Assembly: GCA_013399855.1 (NCBI GenBank)
Contig: VXAY01002056.1
Location: forward strand, 2,161,009-2,225,008
Reading direction: 5' to 3'
DNA from: Oxyruncus cristatus
Taxonomy: Eukaryota; Chordata; Aves; Passeriformes; Cotingidae
DNA: 64,000 nt
In this document: positions 13,001-28,000 of the stretch, one piece after another
Layout of the letters: each line of letters begins with the position of its first letter
Position numbering within the stretch: position 1 is the first letter of the stretch
The notes under the pieces: model-generated
The model's input: the letters and a program-made list of their open reading frames with translations, nothing else
The model's database searches: none
What the model was told of the DNA's origin: nothing
Made by a program: the position numbers and the translations under genes

Positions 13001-16000
13001 ATCTTATTACGATGGTTTGTAGCAGCAGTACAGGAAACTTTTGGCTTTGGAATCAAATTTGGCTGAATTGTAGGGCTTCTGTAGCCAAAGTTATGAAAAA
13101 ATGACCTTTTACTGAATGGAACATTTATCTGTTTTGCTTCTGTGAAACTATTTTTATGAGAATATTTTAGTTATATGCTCTTTTTCCTAATAAATGCAAG
13201 TTTAAAATAGTAGCTGTAGAGTAAAAGTCCTTGAAATTTAGAGCTTTTATGAGATAACACTTCCAGTGTGAAGTTTGGGCCTATGAGATTAAGAGGCAAA
13301 AAACCCCCAGAATTAAAAAACATTGTAAAAGCACGGCTAGGATTACATGGTGGCTTACTTTAAAAATAGCACTTTTTTTGACGTTGAAAACAAAATCAGA
13401 AAAAAATATGCTCTCCCTAATTGTGTGTAGCAGTCTGCAATAGGGCATTGTTTCAGTGTGCATACAAATTTTTTTTTTTAAAAACCCATCACACACATAC
13501 ACAATAGTTTAGGGAAAATACCAGTTCAAGACAATTCAGCCAGATGTGCAGTGCTAACCAGTTGCAGCAGTGCAACAGCATTCAAATAACAAGATGGAAA
13601 ATGTAGAATGGGATCCTTAAAAAGAATCCATTTTTCTTCTCCAAACAGGATACCAGTCTAAGGCTGTGTTGGCATCACTCAAACAGCAGCATTGCTCACT
13701 GTTAGTAGTTTTTGATTTTAGAGTGATTTTTATTTCACTGTTACAAAATCAATCTTTTGTATAACTTTTCATCAGGAGAAGATACTTTTTGTAAAGGAAA
13801 TATAATAATGCTCTAACTTGTCCCAGCATTGTGTTACGTGGTAGGAATTAATGAGCACAGAAAATTACTTACTTAGTACTTTGAGTAACTAGATTTACTT
13901 GAAAGGTGTGATGATTGTGTTGCTGTCCAAATGTTAAATCTTACGAAACTAAGGTCTGTTCAGCCACCTTAACATTTTCTCTGTTACCCAAGGCTGGGCA
14001 GCTGTGCACACACATACTGGGAATAATGGATCAAAAATTAATAGGGTTTATTTAATTTAACATGAAACATTGGATATAGGAAGGTGAGTTATATTTGACT
14101 TCATCTAGACTGAGAAAAATCTAAGTCAGACAAAATGATAAATAAAGGACCTAAATCTAATCTGTAATGGCACAGTGTCCATTGGCTCCAGTTTTCCCAA
14201 GCTATGGCTCAGATGAATTTGTGGGTTTTAAACATTTTTAAATGGTATTTCAACAGTTACTGTACCTGCTAATGTCACTGATTTCAGGGGGAGAATAGAT
14301 ATCTCTGGAATCCTTTCTACTTTGTTTCTCAAGCTTGTATATAATAAAGAAAGGGCTTAAGTTGAACCCTTTACCACTTCCTAATAATGTTTCTGCAGTA
14401 GGGCTGAACTACCTACATAACACCTATCCTTGCCTATCTGGCAAGAAAACCTCTGAGTATACATATTGATAGTGGGACTTTGAAATCAATAACTTGTGCT
14501 GATAACACTGCCTAGGATTGGTTTATGATTTATTCTATTTTAAAAAAAACCCCTATTTGTTTATTTTTATAACTTATTATACTGATGCATCAAAAATGTT
14601 TGATAGAGGAGTGCTTAGTTTATTTCTATGAGAAACACAAATGGTTTACACAAAAAATGGCACATAGATACTGAGAAGTGCTGAAGTCCCTTTTTCTCTG
14701 TGGAACTGAAAAAACGGGGCTCTTTGCCTTGTTACGTTTGGCTACGTATGTCTGTAATCAAGAGGAAACAGGACTTTGGAGCAGTGGTAATCAAAGGCCA
14801 TAATCTCTCATCAACCAAATTGATAACCTTCTATTTGAGCATGTTAGAGGGCAGACGAAGTCAAGCTAAGATTGCTGTGCTTATGAGGACATCCAGATAC
14901 TATCTGACAAATATTTCCCCATTTTGGAAAAAAGTAAGCGTAATTACCTTGCAAAACATATATGAAGTTTAGCTAATTGGGATTTTATGTGCAAACTGGA
15001 AGCAGATGGTAACTTTCAGCAATCTATTCCTAGTGAAGACCAGATATTAAAAATAAAGACATGCCTGGTGATAAAAAGAACCTCAAAATTTGGGCATCAT
15101 TTTATACCTTAAAAAATGAAACACAGTGTCTTATATTTCAGAAGTTATTTTCATACCTATATACATGTATATAAGATATGCACAGCTTGGAAAAAAAATA
15201 CCACCATGTAACTAGAGTTTAAATCTGCCTTAAGTGATGGAGAATGTTTTCTTCTTCCTATAAAATACTCGTCTTTATCTATAAATGTTTCTCCTTCATT
15301 TTCAGTTTGTGTATTGTGAACCTAACTGTAGAATTTCACAGAAAATCGACACTACATTTGCCATTAAATTACCAACATTATTTGTTGTACAGGAAAGCAT
15401 CAGACTCAGTCTGACTTTGTAGATTAAACTGACCAAAACGTTAAGGAATGTTCACTGGGGAACCATTACTGTATTTACATAGGGACAGTCAATGTATGCA
15501 CAGGACTTGTGACTGAATAGATATTTAAATACTCCAGTTACTTAAATTTGCATGCCGGAGAGACTTCTAGAACACTGGAAATGACATTGTTAAAAATAAT
15601 TTATATTAACAAATTTATTTTCTTCATGGAGCTTCCGTTCATGAACAATAAAATTTAAAACAGGAAGAAATTTTTTTAAATTATTATAAAGATTAGTTAT
15701 CATTACTATTGCATTGTAATATGTAGAAAATCTAGCTCACCGAACTTTGGCCAAAATGGACTTCTATTAAACCACTGAGGCAGATGTAATTTAATACTAT
15801 CATTCTGTGGAGAAGATTGCTTTATTTTGGCTGCTGTCATTCTGGATTTGTATATATCAAGTTTCTGTGTAATGTAGGGTGAGCTGTTCCAAAAAAATAC
15901 TAAGCAACACTAATTCTGTTTTACTAACAAATATTTGCCTGTCTCCTACTCACTAATTGTCTTACTCTTTTAAGGGGTTTAATCTTACACAAGTTTGCTT

Positions 16001-19000
16001 CTTGAAAGGGCTGTGGGAGATTGAAAGGAATTGATCCCTGGTTTGGAACATATTGACAGTGACAGTTATATAGGGACTAATTCTGTCACAGTTTACACAC
16101 TGTCCAGACCCATTATTGCCTGAGTGAAAATCAGAGCAGTTGGCCCTTGGCCTCTTTGTGAGCAAGGGGACTAATAAAGGTGAAACTTCTTAGCTGTTCT
16201 CACTCAGAGAATTCTTTAGGTTTCTATTTTTACGACTTTTTTTATAAGTAAGTAATCATCTGTTCACTTTCATTATTCCTCAGATGCCTAAATACCTTTG
16301 TACATTAAGGCTTTCATGTTTATTATCAATAATATAAAACTGAAAGTAAAATAAATGGTGAAGCAAGAGAGAATCAAATGATCTACATTGGTGGTTCATA
16401 ATTTATCAGTTCTTCAACTTGAAAGACCAAAAATACTCAGTTGTAAATTGAACACTGAATTTGAGGTGTTTCATATTGAAATGTAAACAAGCAGAGAAAA
16501 ATACATTCTAATGAAAAGTATCATTGTACTGAAACCCCACTTTTCTATTAAAAATCCAAAACAAGGTAACATGATGCAGAGCTACTGATGAGTTCTTATT
16601 ACAAGAAATCTCTCCATCTAGACTAACTACACATAAGGCAACTAATAATAAAAAATCACAACCCTTCTTTGTCAGACTAAATCATATCTCCACTAATATG
16701 ATTTCCCAGATTAGACTTTCTGCATGCTGAATAGGAAATCTTGTGGCTCAAAGATAAAACAGATTTAAGTGGTAGTAATTTCTTTTCTTTGTAACCCAAG
16801 ATTGACTTGCTCCTTATCAGGGAGAACCTTAAATTGTTTCAAACAAAAAGCAGAGGTAGTTAGTGGAGCTCTTAGATCAAAAGCTAGCCTAGGTCTGCAC
16901 GTGGGGGCCAGTTGCCTGCTAAATAAACTGGTAAGTACTGCCTTCTGCAATAGGATACATTCTGAACAGACTTTAGTATTAAGCTACTGAAAAAGAACAG
17001 CTTAAAAAAATTACATTTTGAACATTGTTAGCTTCAGATTTTTCCAAGTCCTCCAACTAAAGTTGTCTAAAATCTGAGAGCAGCTTCCTTAAGTAATTAA
17101 TTCACATAAATTTCTTGATGCTTAATTGCTTGCTAGTCAGTTGATTTAGGAAGAACCCACATGGATGATTAAAGGTACAGAATGACCCCCATGAAAGTAC
17201 GTTAGGACTCTTTGGAAGAAGTCACTTAAAGGAGGAAGTGATAGAGATCCATAAAATGAAGACTGTAATTGATGGAGTGGATAGGAATCAATTTTTCATT
17301 GCCCCTCAAATGGTAAGAGCCAGAAGGTATGAACTGAAGCCAGTCAGGGGCACATTAATAATCAACAAAAGGAGACAGTTCTTCACCTGACGAGTTGTAG
17401 AAGTCCTTGTTACTGGATGATCTACATGTTAAAATTATCAATGAGTTAAAAGGAAGCCTGGACAAGATCATATATAAGAAATCTGCTGTTGGTAACTAAG
17501 GGTGCAGAATTCATGTTCAGCCTAGAAATAAAAAATAAAGTCCTGGAGAAATCCCATCTATACTTGGCCTCTGGTCCATACTAAGAGCCTGCTTTCAGGT
17601 ACAAGGTACAAGACTAGGTGTGGCATTGATTTGACCCACAAAGGCTGCTTTTATCTTAATATACATAATATTTTTACTCTGACTCAAGTCTTTCAATGAA
17701 TTTTATTTAGCTGACAATCCCTGACTCACAGGCAGGCTCTCAGGCACGTGGTGGGATTCTGGGGGTTGTCCTGTGCAGGGCCAGGAGCAGCACCTGATGA
17801 TCCGTGGGGGTCCCTTCCAACTCAGGATGTTCTGTGATTCTGTGATTATATGCACTGGTTTGTTGGGTTGTTTTTTTCACAGGAGTGAGATTAAAGGAAA
17901 CATCTCCTGATGTTTGAGCTGTTTTAAATACTATGTTAAATGTATCACTTTGCTTGTTTGATAGTGTAGATGAGAGCTTAGGACTTACTGTCTGCATGAT
18001 AGTTACCGTTCACAAATGGTGACCTGGTCTAGTTAGTCTTATTGGAACAACGTCCTGGAACAATAACACAGAAATTCAGAGGGCAGTAGCATATGTGGAT
18101 CTCGGAATAGTTGAGGTAAGGAAATTTTTAATTCGTCTGATTAAGTAATTCTTCTTCTAGAGTCATAATGCTACTATTCAAACCCATTTTAACTTGGATT
18201 TTAGTATCTTTTTGTTCCACTTTTCATTACCATCATATTATTAATAGGATTTTAAATCCACCCTGCAATGGTTTCCCAGAGACCATATGCTTTAGAGAAA
18301 TAAGCCACAATACTGGAAATAGGGAGGTTTTTGAATTCTCTTTTCAGCTTTGTGACTGATTCACATGACTTTGAACAAATCATATAAATATCTGTGCTGT
18401 CTCTAAATTGAAGATAACAGCAGCCTTATAGGAATGCTTTTAAAGTAAACTATGTGAAATTCTATGAAGACTTAAAATATGATTTACTAGTGTTTTTGAA
18501 ATACTGCTTTAGGGATGGAAAAGCATGCTAATGAGCCTTGGGTGAGTAGAGCTAGTTATGTTTTGTGGTTGGCTCAAAGGGATCTCTCCTATGAATCAGA
18601 ATACGTGGGATGCAAGTGGAGTCTACGTGCAGATGGGTTTATTCTTTCTCTATATTTCTCATGGTTCTTCTCAAGGAGCAAATACCTGCTTTCACCTTGT
18701 TCAGTGAGAAAGCCTGTCCGAGGGCTTCTGCAGAGCTTCATAGGCACAACTGTTTATTTTATCTGCATAACAGTTGCACTCTGAAGCCCCCAAGGGGCAT
18801 CTGGCCCCCTCTGACCTACCTGCGAGGTGATGCTGTGGTGTAGCCCCCTAAATGTGGCCGGGGAATGCTCTGACTTTCTTCTCTGCAAGAAGTGCAGTGC
18901 ATCCAGAAGGAAGATGTTGCATGCCTAGGTGTTGTTCAAACATACATTTGAGATGTTGCCCAATTGTGCAGTGAAATCTGGGATCTAAGCTCTGTGTTTT

Positions 19001-22000
19001 AACAGGTCAGACATACACTGCAGAGATATAAGTAACATTTATACAGATGATGCAAACAGTCCTTGCCCTAAAGAGCTTCTGAGTGTCTGAAGTTGAATGG
19101 AAACAAGGCATTGCTCTGAGATAGGCAAAAGTTATTTCCTTTTATTACGTGGTTCTCACAGATTTTATTCCTTAGAGAGATTTTCTTAGAGAAGCCTAAA
19201 CTCTAAGAACTTGGGTAGTAAAATGTGGGTTTTTTCAGTTTCTAGTAATGAAGTCACACATATTTACAGCATTATCATCTAAGAATCCCAAGTAGCAATT
19301 ACTAATTACAAAGACGGGGAAGATACTCCTCATTTTACTGAGGAAATGAAGCCATGATGAATTAAAGAGACTTTCTCTGAATCACAAGAAACTTAATGTG
19401 GAGCTAGAAATTGAGCCCAGACCGCCTGACACTCGCTTCACTGTTTCAGTCATATGACCATCCTTTTCCAAGTATCAAATATTTTCACAAGGCTCTTCAG
19501 TTTAGTCTTCAGTTTCCAATGAAACTTTGCCCTTTCACTCATTTGAGCAAAAAGGCAAACATTTGCCCATTTGTCTCAATAGTAAGTAGAAACTGCTCTC
19601 TATACAGACGATTTCCTCTCCATTCACATGCTTCTCATCCCCGTATTAGAAGGCCAGCCTGTGTCAGCAAGGGCCTGTTTAAATTAGAAACCAAACAATA
19701 TTTCAGGGATGCCTTGGGCTGTCTTGTGGAGAGGGTTCTTCGCAACCCTTGCCAGTTACTACTTGGTGGTCCTGCCAATCCTTGCTCAGTTTCAAAACAG
19801 AAGTTGCTCAAGCTGGAGCAGCGCTGCGAGCCCGGCGTACGCAGCTGGACAGCTGGTGAGCCGGGACGGAGCGAGGCCCGGCTTAGCCAGGCACAGTTCG
19901 CCAGTGCAGGGACAGGGGAGTGGCACTGTCCTAATTGTTAACATTCCTCCTCTGCAAGACTTCTCCTGATATTTATTTAATAAGCCCAGGCTCATAAAGT
20001 CTAAACAATTTAAGCGATCAAGTGGTAGCTGATGTGTATGTGGAGCTAGAGATGCAGCCAGACTAAGTGAAGGGTGAAATGCTTAATTTCTGACTTTGCA
20101 AAGCTTTATCTGGCAGTTGCCAGATGAAGTAATAACTCAGGCAGCTGTGCCCAAGAGTGGAATATACATTGTGGGTACCCCAGGAGCTGTACTTCAGGCC
20201 AGGTTTGCACAGCCACAGCTCCTGTTTAAGTGTCCATGGCCTGTCAGCTGGCATGTTCCTCTCGGCCAGTGAGAAATACTGAATTCCAGTCTGATATCTC
20301 CTGCCAGTGGCAACAAAAATTAGGGATGTGGTATTGCTGTGTTCTCAGAGGGAGGAACAGCAGGTTCAGCAGAACTGGCTGCAACATGGAGCCATTCCCA
20401 CATCCCAGCAAGATGTTTGTAAATAGGCATGCCTTCACATGTAGAAAGGAGTGAGCACCTAAAGACTACTGTTTGTGGAGGTTCAGTCTTTTCTGTGGAG
20501 CTGTTGTTGAGTATTTTAGCATTTAATGGGAAAAAATCATCATTACACTCATTAGCATTTCATTCAGAATCATTTCCAACTTGGAGCGGAGCAGGGACAT
20601 GGGGTGAGTGGATGTTACACTTTCATCCATGGGATTAAGAGGTCTGAGGTTCAAACTGGAAATGAGACTTCTTGGAGTGGACATGGGACAAGGGAGGAAA
20701 AACAAATTTTGATGAACCTGGGAGATGGTTTTGTTAAAAAGAAAGAGCACCAAAATGCATGATGTTTCTATACTTTCTCAAGAAAAATTTTATCTCTAGA
20801 AAGAAAAGCATTATCTCTACTTCAGCTCAGCTTTAAAATACACAAAGGAAAGGCGGCACAGAAAAGGAGAGTATTTTTAGTGATTGCACTTTCATGTTCT
20901 CTCATTAATGGTCTTTTTCTAGTAAGAAGTCATTTACCATGTTGTATTCAAAGAGATCCACTTTGCATAGTTTTAGAGTAACTTTGTTAGTGTTCTTTTG
21001 ATACCTTCTGCTTATCAGCCCAAGGCTTATTGGCCATTAACTGCATTGTGAGCTGAATAAATTGGTTGTTAGTGCATTTGCAAACAGTTCAGCCTGATTA
21101 CATTCATCTAAGCACCAATTTTACAGCTCTGCCTGTGGTGCCATTACAGACCTTGAGCGAGTGAGCAGGCAGGCACCCTGCACATACCTCTCTCTCAGCA
21201 CGGTGATTTACTGCCTCTATCTGCTGCCTTTTACAGCTGTGTGCTGGCTAATGTCCCTGTCTTGCTGCTTAGCTTGATTCAGACCTGTAATGCTACATCC
21301 TTAGTGTGGAATCTGAATCTGACTTTGCCAACAGGCTGGAAAATGGCTTTTCTAAAATTCTTTTCCCATCTTCCCTGTGCTCACCTTGTGCTTAGAAAAA
21401 CAAACTGGTCAGGGCCATAATAGGTGGACAGGGATACTTGCCTTTTGGCCCACTTCTTTCTGACTAGTCTGTGTTCCTTGACCATTCTCCAAGGGTTCTC
21501 TTGTGTTTTGTTTTGACTTGGCCCGATAGCTGAAAGCTTTACTGTAAATTATTATTTTTGACAGTTATGACAATGATATTCCACCCTCCCATGGTATCCT
21601 CTGACCTGCCAGTATCAGAACGCACAAAGATATGCCCAAAATGTCACAAAAGAATGCACAGCACATATAGCTATGAATTAGCTCAGATAAACAATGTAAG
21701 CAGAGTACAGTATCTCAGGGAGAAATGACAAGCACCACTGATTAGAATATTTACAGGGAGAAAAGGTTTCTGAGTATTTCTGATTGTGGAGTCAGCGCAT
21801 TTAAATAGTACAGAGTAACAACTTGCCATTTTTCTGTAAGCTACTGAGATGCATATGTAGGTGGATTCAATTAATTAACAGAATACTGGCTATTGAGATG
21901 GAAGGGCTTGACGTGAACAAGGAAGGTGGGAGGAGGACAGCTACAAGAGTTAAGCATCTAACAAGAATACTCTTAAAAGCATCTGGCTATCGTGGGTCTT

Positions 22001-25000
22001 ATGGAGACTAAATAGTTGATTCTCTTTTGCTACGGAATAAAAGGGAAAAGGGGCCATCTGACATCCTGGTTGATACCAGCTTACACTACTTGATGTGTAA
22101 GAGACAGTGGTTTCAGAACTCTGTCCTTATTTCCTTTGTCTTTCCACTAGTTCATATGATGTAAACAGAATAAAAGTACCATCCTTAACCCTGGCTGAAG
22201 GTTCACATGTTAATATTTTTTCAGGTGGAACTTGCAGAAATTTGCACAAAGAGTGAATGTTACATTGGCACAGAAGGTGGAGGGATGGACCAGTCGATCT
22301 CTTTTCTGGCAGAAGAAGGAACTGTACGTGGATATTTGTAATCGAAACTAACGCTGTAATACTAATTTATGGAAACAAAAAAATACCTTCACAGGTGTCT
22401 AGCAGAAAGACAAGATGAGAAACTGAAGTACCTTAGTCAGCAGTACTAGCACCACTGGTGTACAAATGAAATGGGTCTTAAATGTATAAACTTGTGTACA
22501 ATGGAGTTTGACAAGTTTGAATAAGATGGGGAAAATGAGAAATGGCAAGGAGTAAGGAAAAGATGTGGGAGCACAAGGTTCCACACTATTTGGCTAATTC
22601 ATCGCTGAACTCAGAATGTTTCCCATATAATGAAGTCTGAATGGTCGGCATGCCTTGTATTCAGTGAAAATGGGATAATTATTACAAAAATGCTTTCTTG
22701 AAAATTCTCATAACCAAACAGTTCTAGGATGTTTTGCCAGGTTCAGTTACAAAGACAATGGAGACTTTTTTTCACTAGTTTTGCTAATTCCAGACAATTC
22801 TGTGGCTGGATTCTGATGTAGAAGGCATTTAGCTGTCTTAAACGCGGTGACAGAAGGTGGACTAGCTATGATAAACAGGACCTGCCAAGTTATGCATGAG
22901 TGCTTGCAGTGGAATTTACAGTGGAGTTCATCTCTGTCCCAGAAAATGCACAGGACTGTGACTGTTTCAACCTCAAACCTGTCAAAACACTTTTATTTAA
23001 ATTGATGGAGCATTTCACGAAAACCTTTACTTTCCTCATGATTATTACAGAACAAAAATATTTCCTAGAATGACACCAAACATTTAATGCCATCATTAGA
23101 CACATGTATTTTCAATTTCACATCACCTGCACCTGCTCTACACCGTCCCTTCATGTTTATACTGACAGCAGTAAAAACACAGCTATATGAATAATGAGAT
23201 ATTGCTGGTGTGCACATAGATGGTCATGTAAGTGGAAGCTTTTCTAATATGTACAGGTGGTGATCAAAGAGACAAAGAAAATGTTACGAAAGATTAGAAA
23301 AGAAATTGTGAACAAACCAGAAAATATCCTTGCTTCAGTTTACTTGGAGCTGAATGCAATTCTGGCCTCCCATCTTAAAATAATATACTAGAACGAGAAA
23401 AATACAGTAAAGGACACTGAGGTTGATCAAAGCTATTTTTTTTCTAAGAGCATTGACTGAATAATTTAAGGCTTTTCAGCTTGGAAAACAAGAAGCTTAG
23501 AGGATGATACTTTGAAGCTTTGTAAAACCCCTAAATGAGTAAAGAGAAGGTAAATGGAGAATTCAATGCAATGTTTTTCATAACTGAAGAACTAATAGAA
23601 ACACAATGACATTAGCAAGCAGTTTGTTAAAAACAAACAGGGAAGTTTGGGGTTTTTTTTCCAAAACATTCATTGTTAAATTGAGAAATACCGTACATTG
23701 TGGAAGGCAGAAGTTTTAAAAGGGTTCAAAAAAGACCTTCTTGGATACACTATTAGAGTATTAGCCTATTTGTAGCTATTAAACATAATAGTTGGATGTT
23801 TCTTCCAGTGTAAGTATAACCACTGTAATCTTTGCTTATGGAAAGCTAGGAAAATTTACCCCCCAAAAAAGATTGTTTTGTGTATATCCTATTTTTCATT
23901 CCCCCTAAACAGCCATTTATGGCTACTGTTGGGATCAGGACACTAGACCAGCTTAGGGGTACATTCTGATCTAATGCAGCAGTTCTTAAAGAGTATATTG
24001 AATGTAAGCAAGTCTGTCTGTCTTGATAGTGACTCTGTGGTGTGGTCCAGAATCTCAATGGCAGGGAGTAACACACATGCTGTACATAATGTACAAGCAG
24101 ATTTGTCATTGTTTATTTAGCACTCGAGCTGCTCAAGGAACTCTCTGGGGGTGAACAATGCCAAAGCCAGTAAGATGTCCCTGCTTGCAGAGTTACAGCC
24201 TATTCGAAGAAGCCAAAGCAGGGCACATGATTTACAACTTATCCCCATGAAAAACCAGATGTGAATTTAATCTCTTGATTACATTACATCCTGAATTATT
24301 TAATTAATGGATGCCTAGCTTATTCCAATGAAAAGGTCACAAATGTTGGGAACATCTTACGCAGCCTGTGTAAGCATCTGTGGGGCCTTATGTCAGAAGA
24401 GCCTCTTATGAGGCCTTATAAGAGCCTCTTATGTCAGAAAGGAGACACTATATTTTTATGTGTAGTTTTAACTTTTCTGATTGTCCATATGTGCCATGAT
24501 CAGTGTCTCCAGTCCTAAAATGTTGGTACTATCCTGTACCTCAGAGAACTAAGCTTGATATAGTGGAAAATCAGAAGACTGAGAAAGAGACAGACATTGA
24601 TGAAGGGGCAGGGAATGCGAAGCCCCTTGTTTTAGTAGCAGACACATTAGCTTCAGCCAGGCCTGCTACTTTTCTGTAGATCAAAGAAAAACTGTTGTCT
24701 TAAACAGGCAAGAAAAATAGGTTGGGTGGGGTTCTGTGAAATGCTGAAAAAACCCAAAGACTTAATGGAAACATTTTAAAATCCAGCTACAGGGAAAGGT
24801 TTGAAGTGTATGTGTAACTTGACCAATGAGGTTAAACCTCTTTTCTCACTGTTTCATGTCAGCTTTCTTTCCTTAACTGTCTCTGGATTTTCAAGAGAAA
24901 AAACATGCAAATTTGCATTTGATTTATAGAACTAAGTGCTCTGTTAGCTAGTAGTAAATTAAAACTAACCAGTCATTTTTCTTTCAATAGGCCAAGTTGA

Positions 25001-28000
25001 TAGAGTTCAATCCACTGAGGGCAACTGATGTTAGACTTCCAAGTGGAGCAGCGTTTGTTATTGCAAACAGTTGTGTTGAAATGAATAAAGCAGCAACTTC
25101 TCATTTCAATATTAGGGTAATGGAGTGTCGGCTGGCTACAAAGGTAAGGCATGGCTTATGTCAAACTCTAATGAAACCTTCATCTAAATATGTGCTTTTT
25201 TCCACTGCTGATCAGTTGTGTCTTTAACACCTGGCTAGGTGCTACTTTAAGTATAATTTTTCTTTCCAGAACCAGACACCTCCATCTGCAGGAGCAGAAC
25301 TCCTGCTGAGCTTAATGGAAGTCCAAGGATTGTGTCCTTATATAGAAATTTATGTGATTTAGTTCTATTAAATTTATTTTGTATTATATTTCAGTGAGGA
25401 AATGTCTATTTTTCAGAAAAAAAAATATTCTCACTTAATAAGATAGACTGTTTCTAATTAAACTTGCATAGTGACAAATAATGGAAAGCAACCAGTATGG
25501 TCACATGTTTATATATATGGCAATAGATGTGTATTTTCTAGGATTTAGAGAACATCAAAGCTACTAGTTGGAGGCCTGGAAGTAATACTGGAAATGCTGA
25601 ATAGCAGCATGTATGTCAGTGTAAAGTTAAAAAACAAGCTTGAATCAAACCCCAACATGTACGTTGTACTGCCAGTTTACAGCTTGAAATTATCTCTAAA
25701 ATGTATGGAAACTGAACAGGAAGAATTTAAATTCTGCTTCAGTTCTGGATTTTCTACGTTCAGGAATATGTAGATGTAGGGTATGATTAGAGTTTTTATG
25801 GGAAGACGGTGCATTTTTCTTTGATTAGAGTAAATGAGGAGTAAGCATAAAGATTCACTGCAGTTATTTCCAGCATAGTGTGCTGTGTGAAAGAACAGAA
25901 TTTGGGTCACAAAGTCTAAAAGAGAGTTTGGAAAACCAGCATGGAATTCCTTGCCACAAAACATTTGGCCATTATCTGATGAATATTCAGGAGTACTTTG
26001 AACATCTGTTGGCATCATGATCCTATAAAAGAGTAATTTCTTTTATGTTTTAGTTAGTGCTAAAAAAATAGTAGAAGAGATGATCAGATATGGACAAAAT
26101 GTATTATAATATAATGTTTTGAGATATTTTTCGAGGAGGGAAGCTAAACCTCAGATTACTTTTTTTTATACTTGAGTTTATAGCCCATTAAAAAATAGCT
26201 GCATTTTGGTTTTATATAAGATGGGGTAAAACTAATAGCACCAATGACCATAGTTAAAGCTGTTGTCACTGAATTTAATAAAAAGATTCTTATACCACTG
26301 AGAAAACAAATACAGGGACCTGTCTATATGATAGTTCTGGTATAAGTGATAGACTTCTAATTTAGGCTAGCTACTTGACTAAATATGTATCTCTTAGGAA
26401 AAGCTTCTTTTGGAAATTCGTTTTTTTTGCATAAGAAATAGAGAGCCTTCACAGATGATCTGTTCTGAAAGGCAAAGTGCAACAATCAGTTGCTATAAGA
26501 GCTTTTGAATTATTGTTCCATATACCCGCTTTTGTGAACTGAATCACAGTTTTCTAAAGTGCTTTAAGTTATTAGTCCTGTGCAGTAAACTAAAAAGGTA
26601 GTAAGGAAAGATCATTTCTTTTTAACATTCCTGTTAGCTATGATGCCATCTCTAAAAAGGTACTTTTAGCAGATGCTTGATTGTAAGGAGACTAACAACA
26701 TACACCTGTCTGTTTTTAAACATATGCTACCCAGATGGAAAGCTGCACAACTATAAAAATACGTTGAGCCAGGAAAAGACTGTCTTTAGGAAGAGGTCAC
26801 AGTGGGGTGAAGGAGGGCAGGTATGTAAGTGGAAACAGGGAAGTCTTTTAAGCACCATTAAGCTAATGGAACTATGAAATAACATGCTGGCCTTACAATA
26901 ATGCTTTAAAAGAAATTCTCACTGTAAGTGCCTTAGGATAGGCTTTTTTACCCCTTTCTGCTTTAGGTAATTTTAGAATTTCCTACTGCTTGCAGAAAGC
27001 CCTATGTAAGTAAAGATGGCAACACAACATATCCCTGCTGGCATTAATGTAGAACATTTTGATATCAGTCTGTCCTACAGCAAGTGAGCTCTTGATCATA
27101 CTCACAAAATTATCTTCTTAGATTCTGTTCCTTTCCCTTCCCTTCTGAAGAGTCATTCGTTTGCTCAGTTCTTTTTTTTTCCCCCTTTCTCTATTCTTGT
27201 AGCAGCCTCTGAGTGCTTTCCTGCACTCTATTAGTGTGTTTAAAAGACACTTATGTTCTGCAGAGCACTCGCAATTCCAAAGGAAATTTACTTGTACCTC
27301 ATCCTGCAGCAGCCTCACCCGGTGGGTGCTGCAGGAGTGTCGGTGAGCGCCGCGCTCTGCCCTGCTCACCGTGTGAGGTTCCCTCCACTGCCAGATGGAG
27401 CCTGTGCCAAGAATGCCTGCGACTGGAATGCCACAGAGTTCACCAACTAATGTTTGTTAAATGTGGAAAGATGCTCAGATGGCCTTGTAGAAATGTAATG
27501 TGTAAGAAAGTGATGTTGCTACAGAAGTATTCCTGGACTTATTCCTAGTCAGACTTTCTTTTATTTATATTCGTCCCATCGTTTACCAAGTATGTTTTCC
27601 TCTCAGTTACTTACAGTGCTCCAGTGTGCCTGTTGAACAATAAAAGACAATAAAGCCCACAGATGCTATATCCTGGCAGTTAAGAGCCAGCTGCGTGATG
27701 TCCACATCTATAATCCATCTCCAGTCAGAGATCATGAAGAAAATATCCAACTGTGGAAGCAGCGTTGGGATTACTTTTGTACATTAAAGAGATGGGATTT
27801 TTTTTCCCCTTTCTGTTCTGTGTGCATTACAATGTGAGCTGCTGCAGCTAGACTGTTCTCAAACTCCGTTTCTGTTTGCCCATAACATTTTCCCCAGTGC
27901 TGTTAGAATAGAAGCTTTGCTGGAATCAGGACAGACCTTTCCAGCAAAGCCCAACAGGGTCGGTTTCCATTTGGAACATTTGACCTGTACAACCCCAGCC

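Larger units (their letters stand above)
10339..22224 (+). other. GALK2: GALK2 intron 5 (largest)
   Basis: About 11.9 kb. It holds a possible hAT element (11128-11718), an ancient CR1-like relic (17215-17480), a CR1 3' end (17735-17846), a MIR-like SINE (19300-19465), a small CpG islet (19800-19925) and two unique stretches that look like conserved regulatory DNA (14690-14960 and 20990-21300). No extra coding exon is supported. Confidence 0.85.
22324..24990 (+). other. GALK2: GALK2 intron 6
   Basis: Holds an ancient CR1-like relic (23330-23790) and a 23-bp period short tandem repeat (24398-24433). The rest is AT-rich and unremarkable. Confidence 0.85.

Noticed and set aside
19411..19941. 176-codon open frame on the + strand, the longest in the window
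   Set aside because: It overlaps a MIR-like SINE and a CpG islet, has no recognisable domain and lies inside intron 5. Its length is explained by the GC-rich end.
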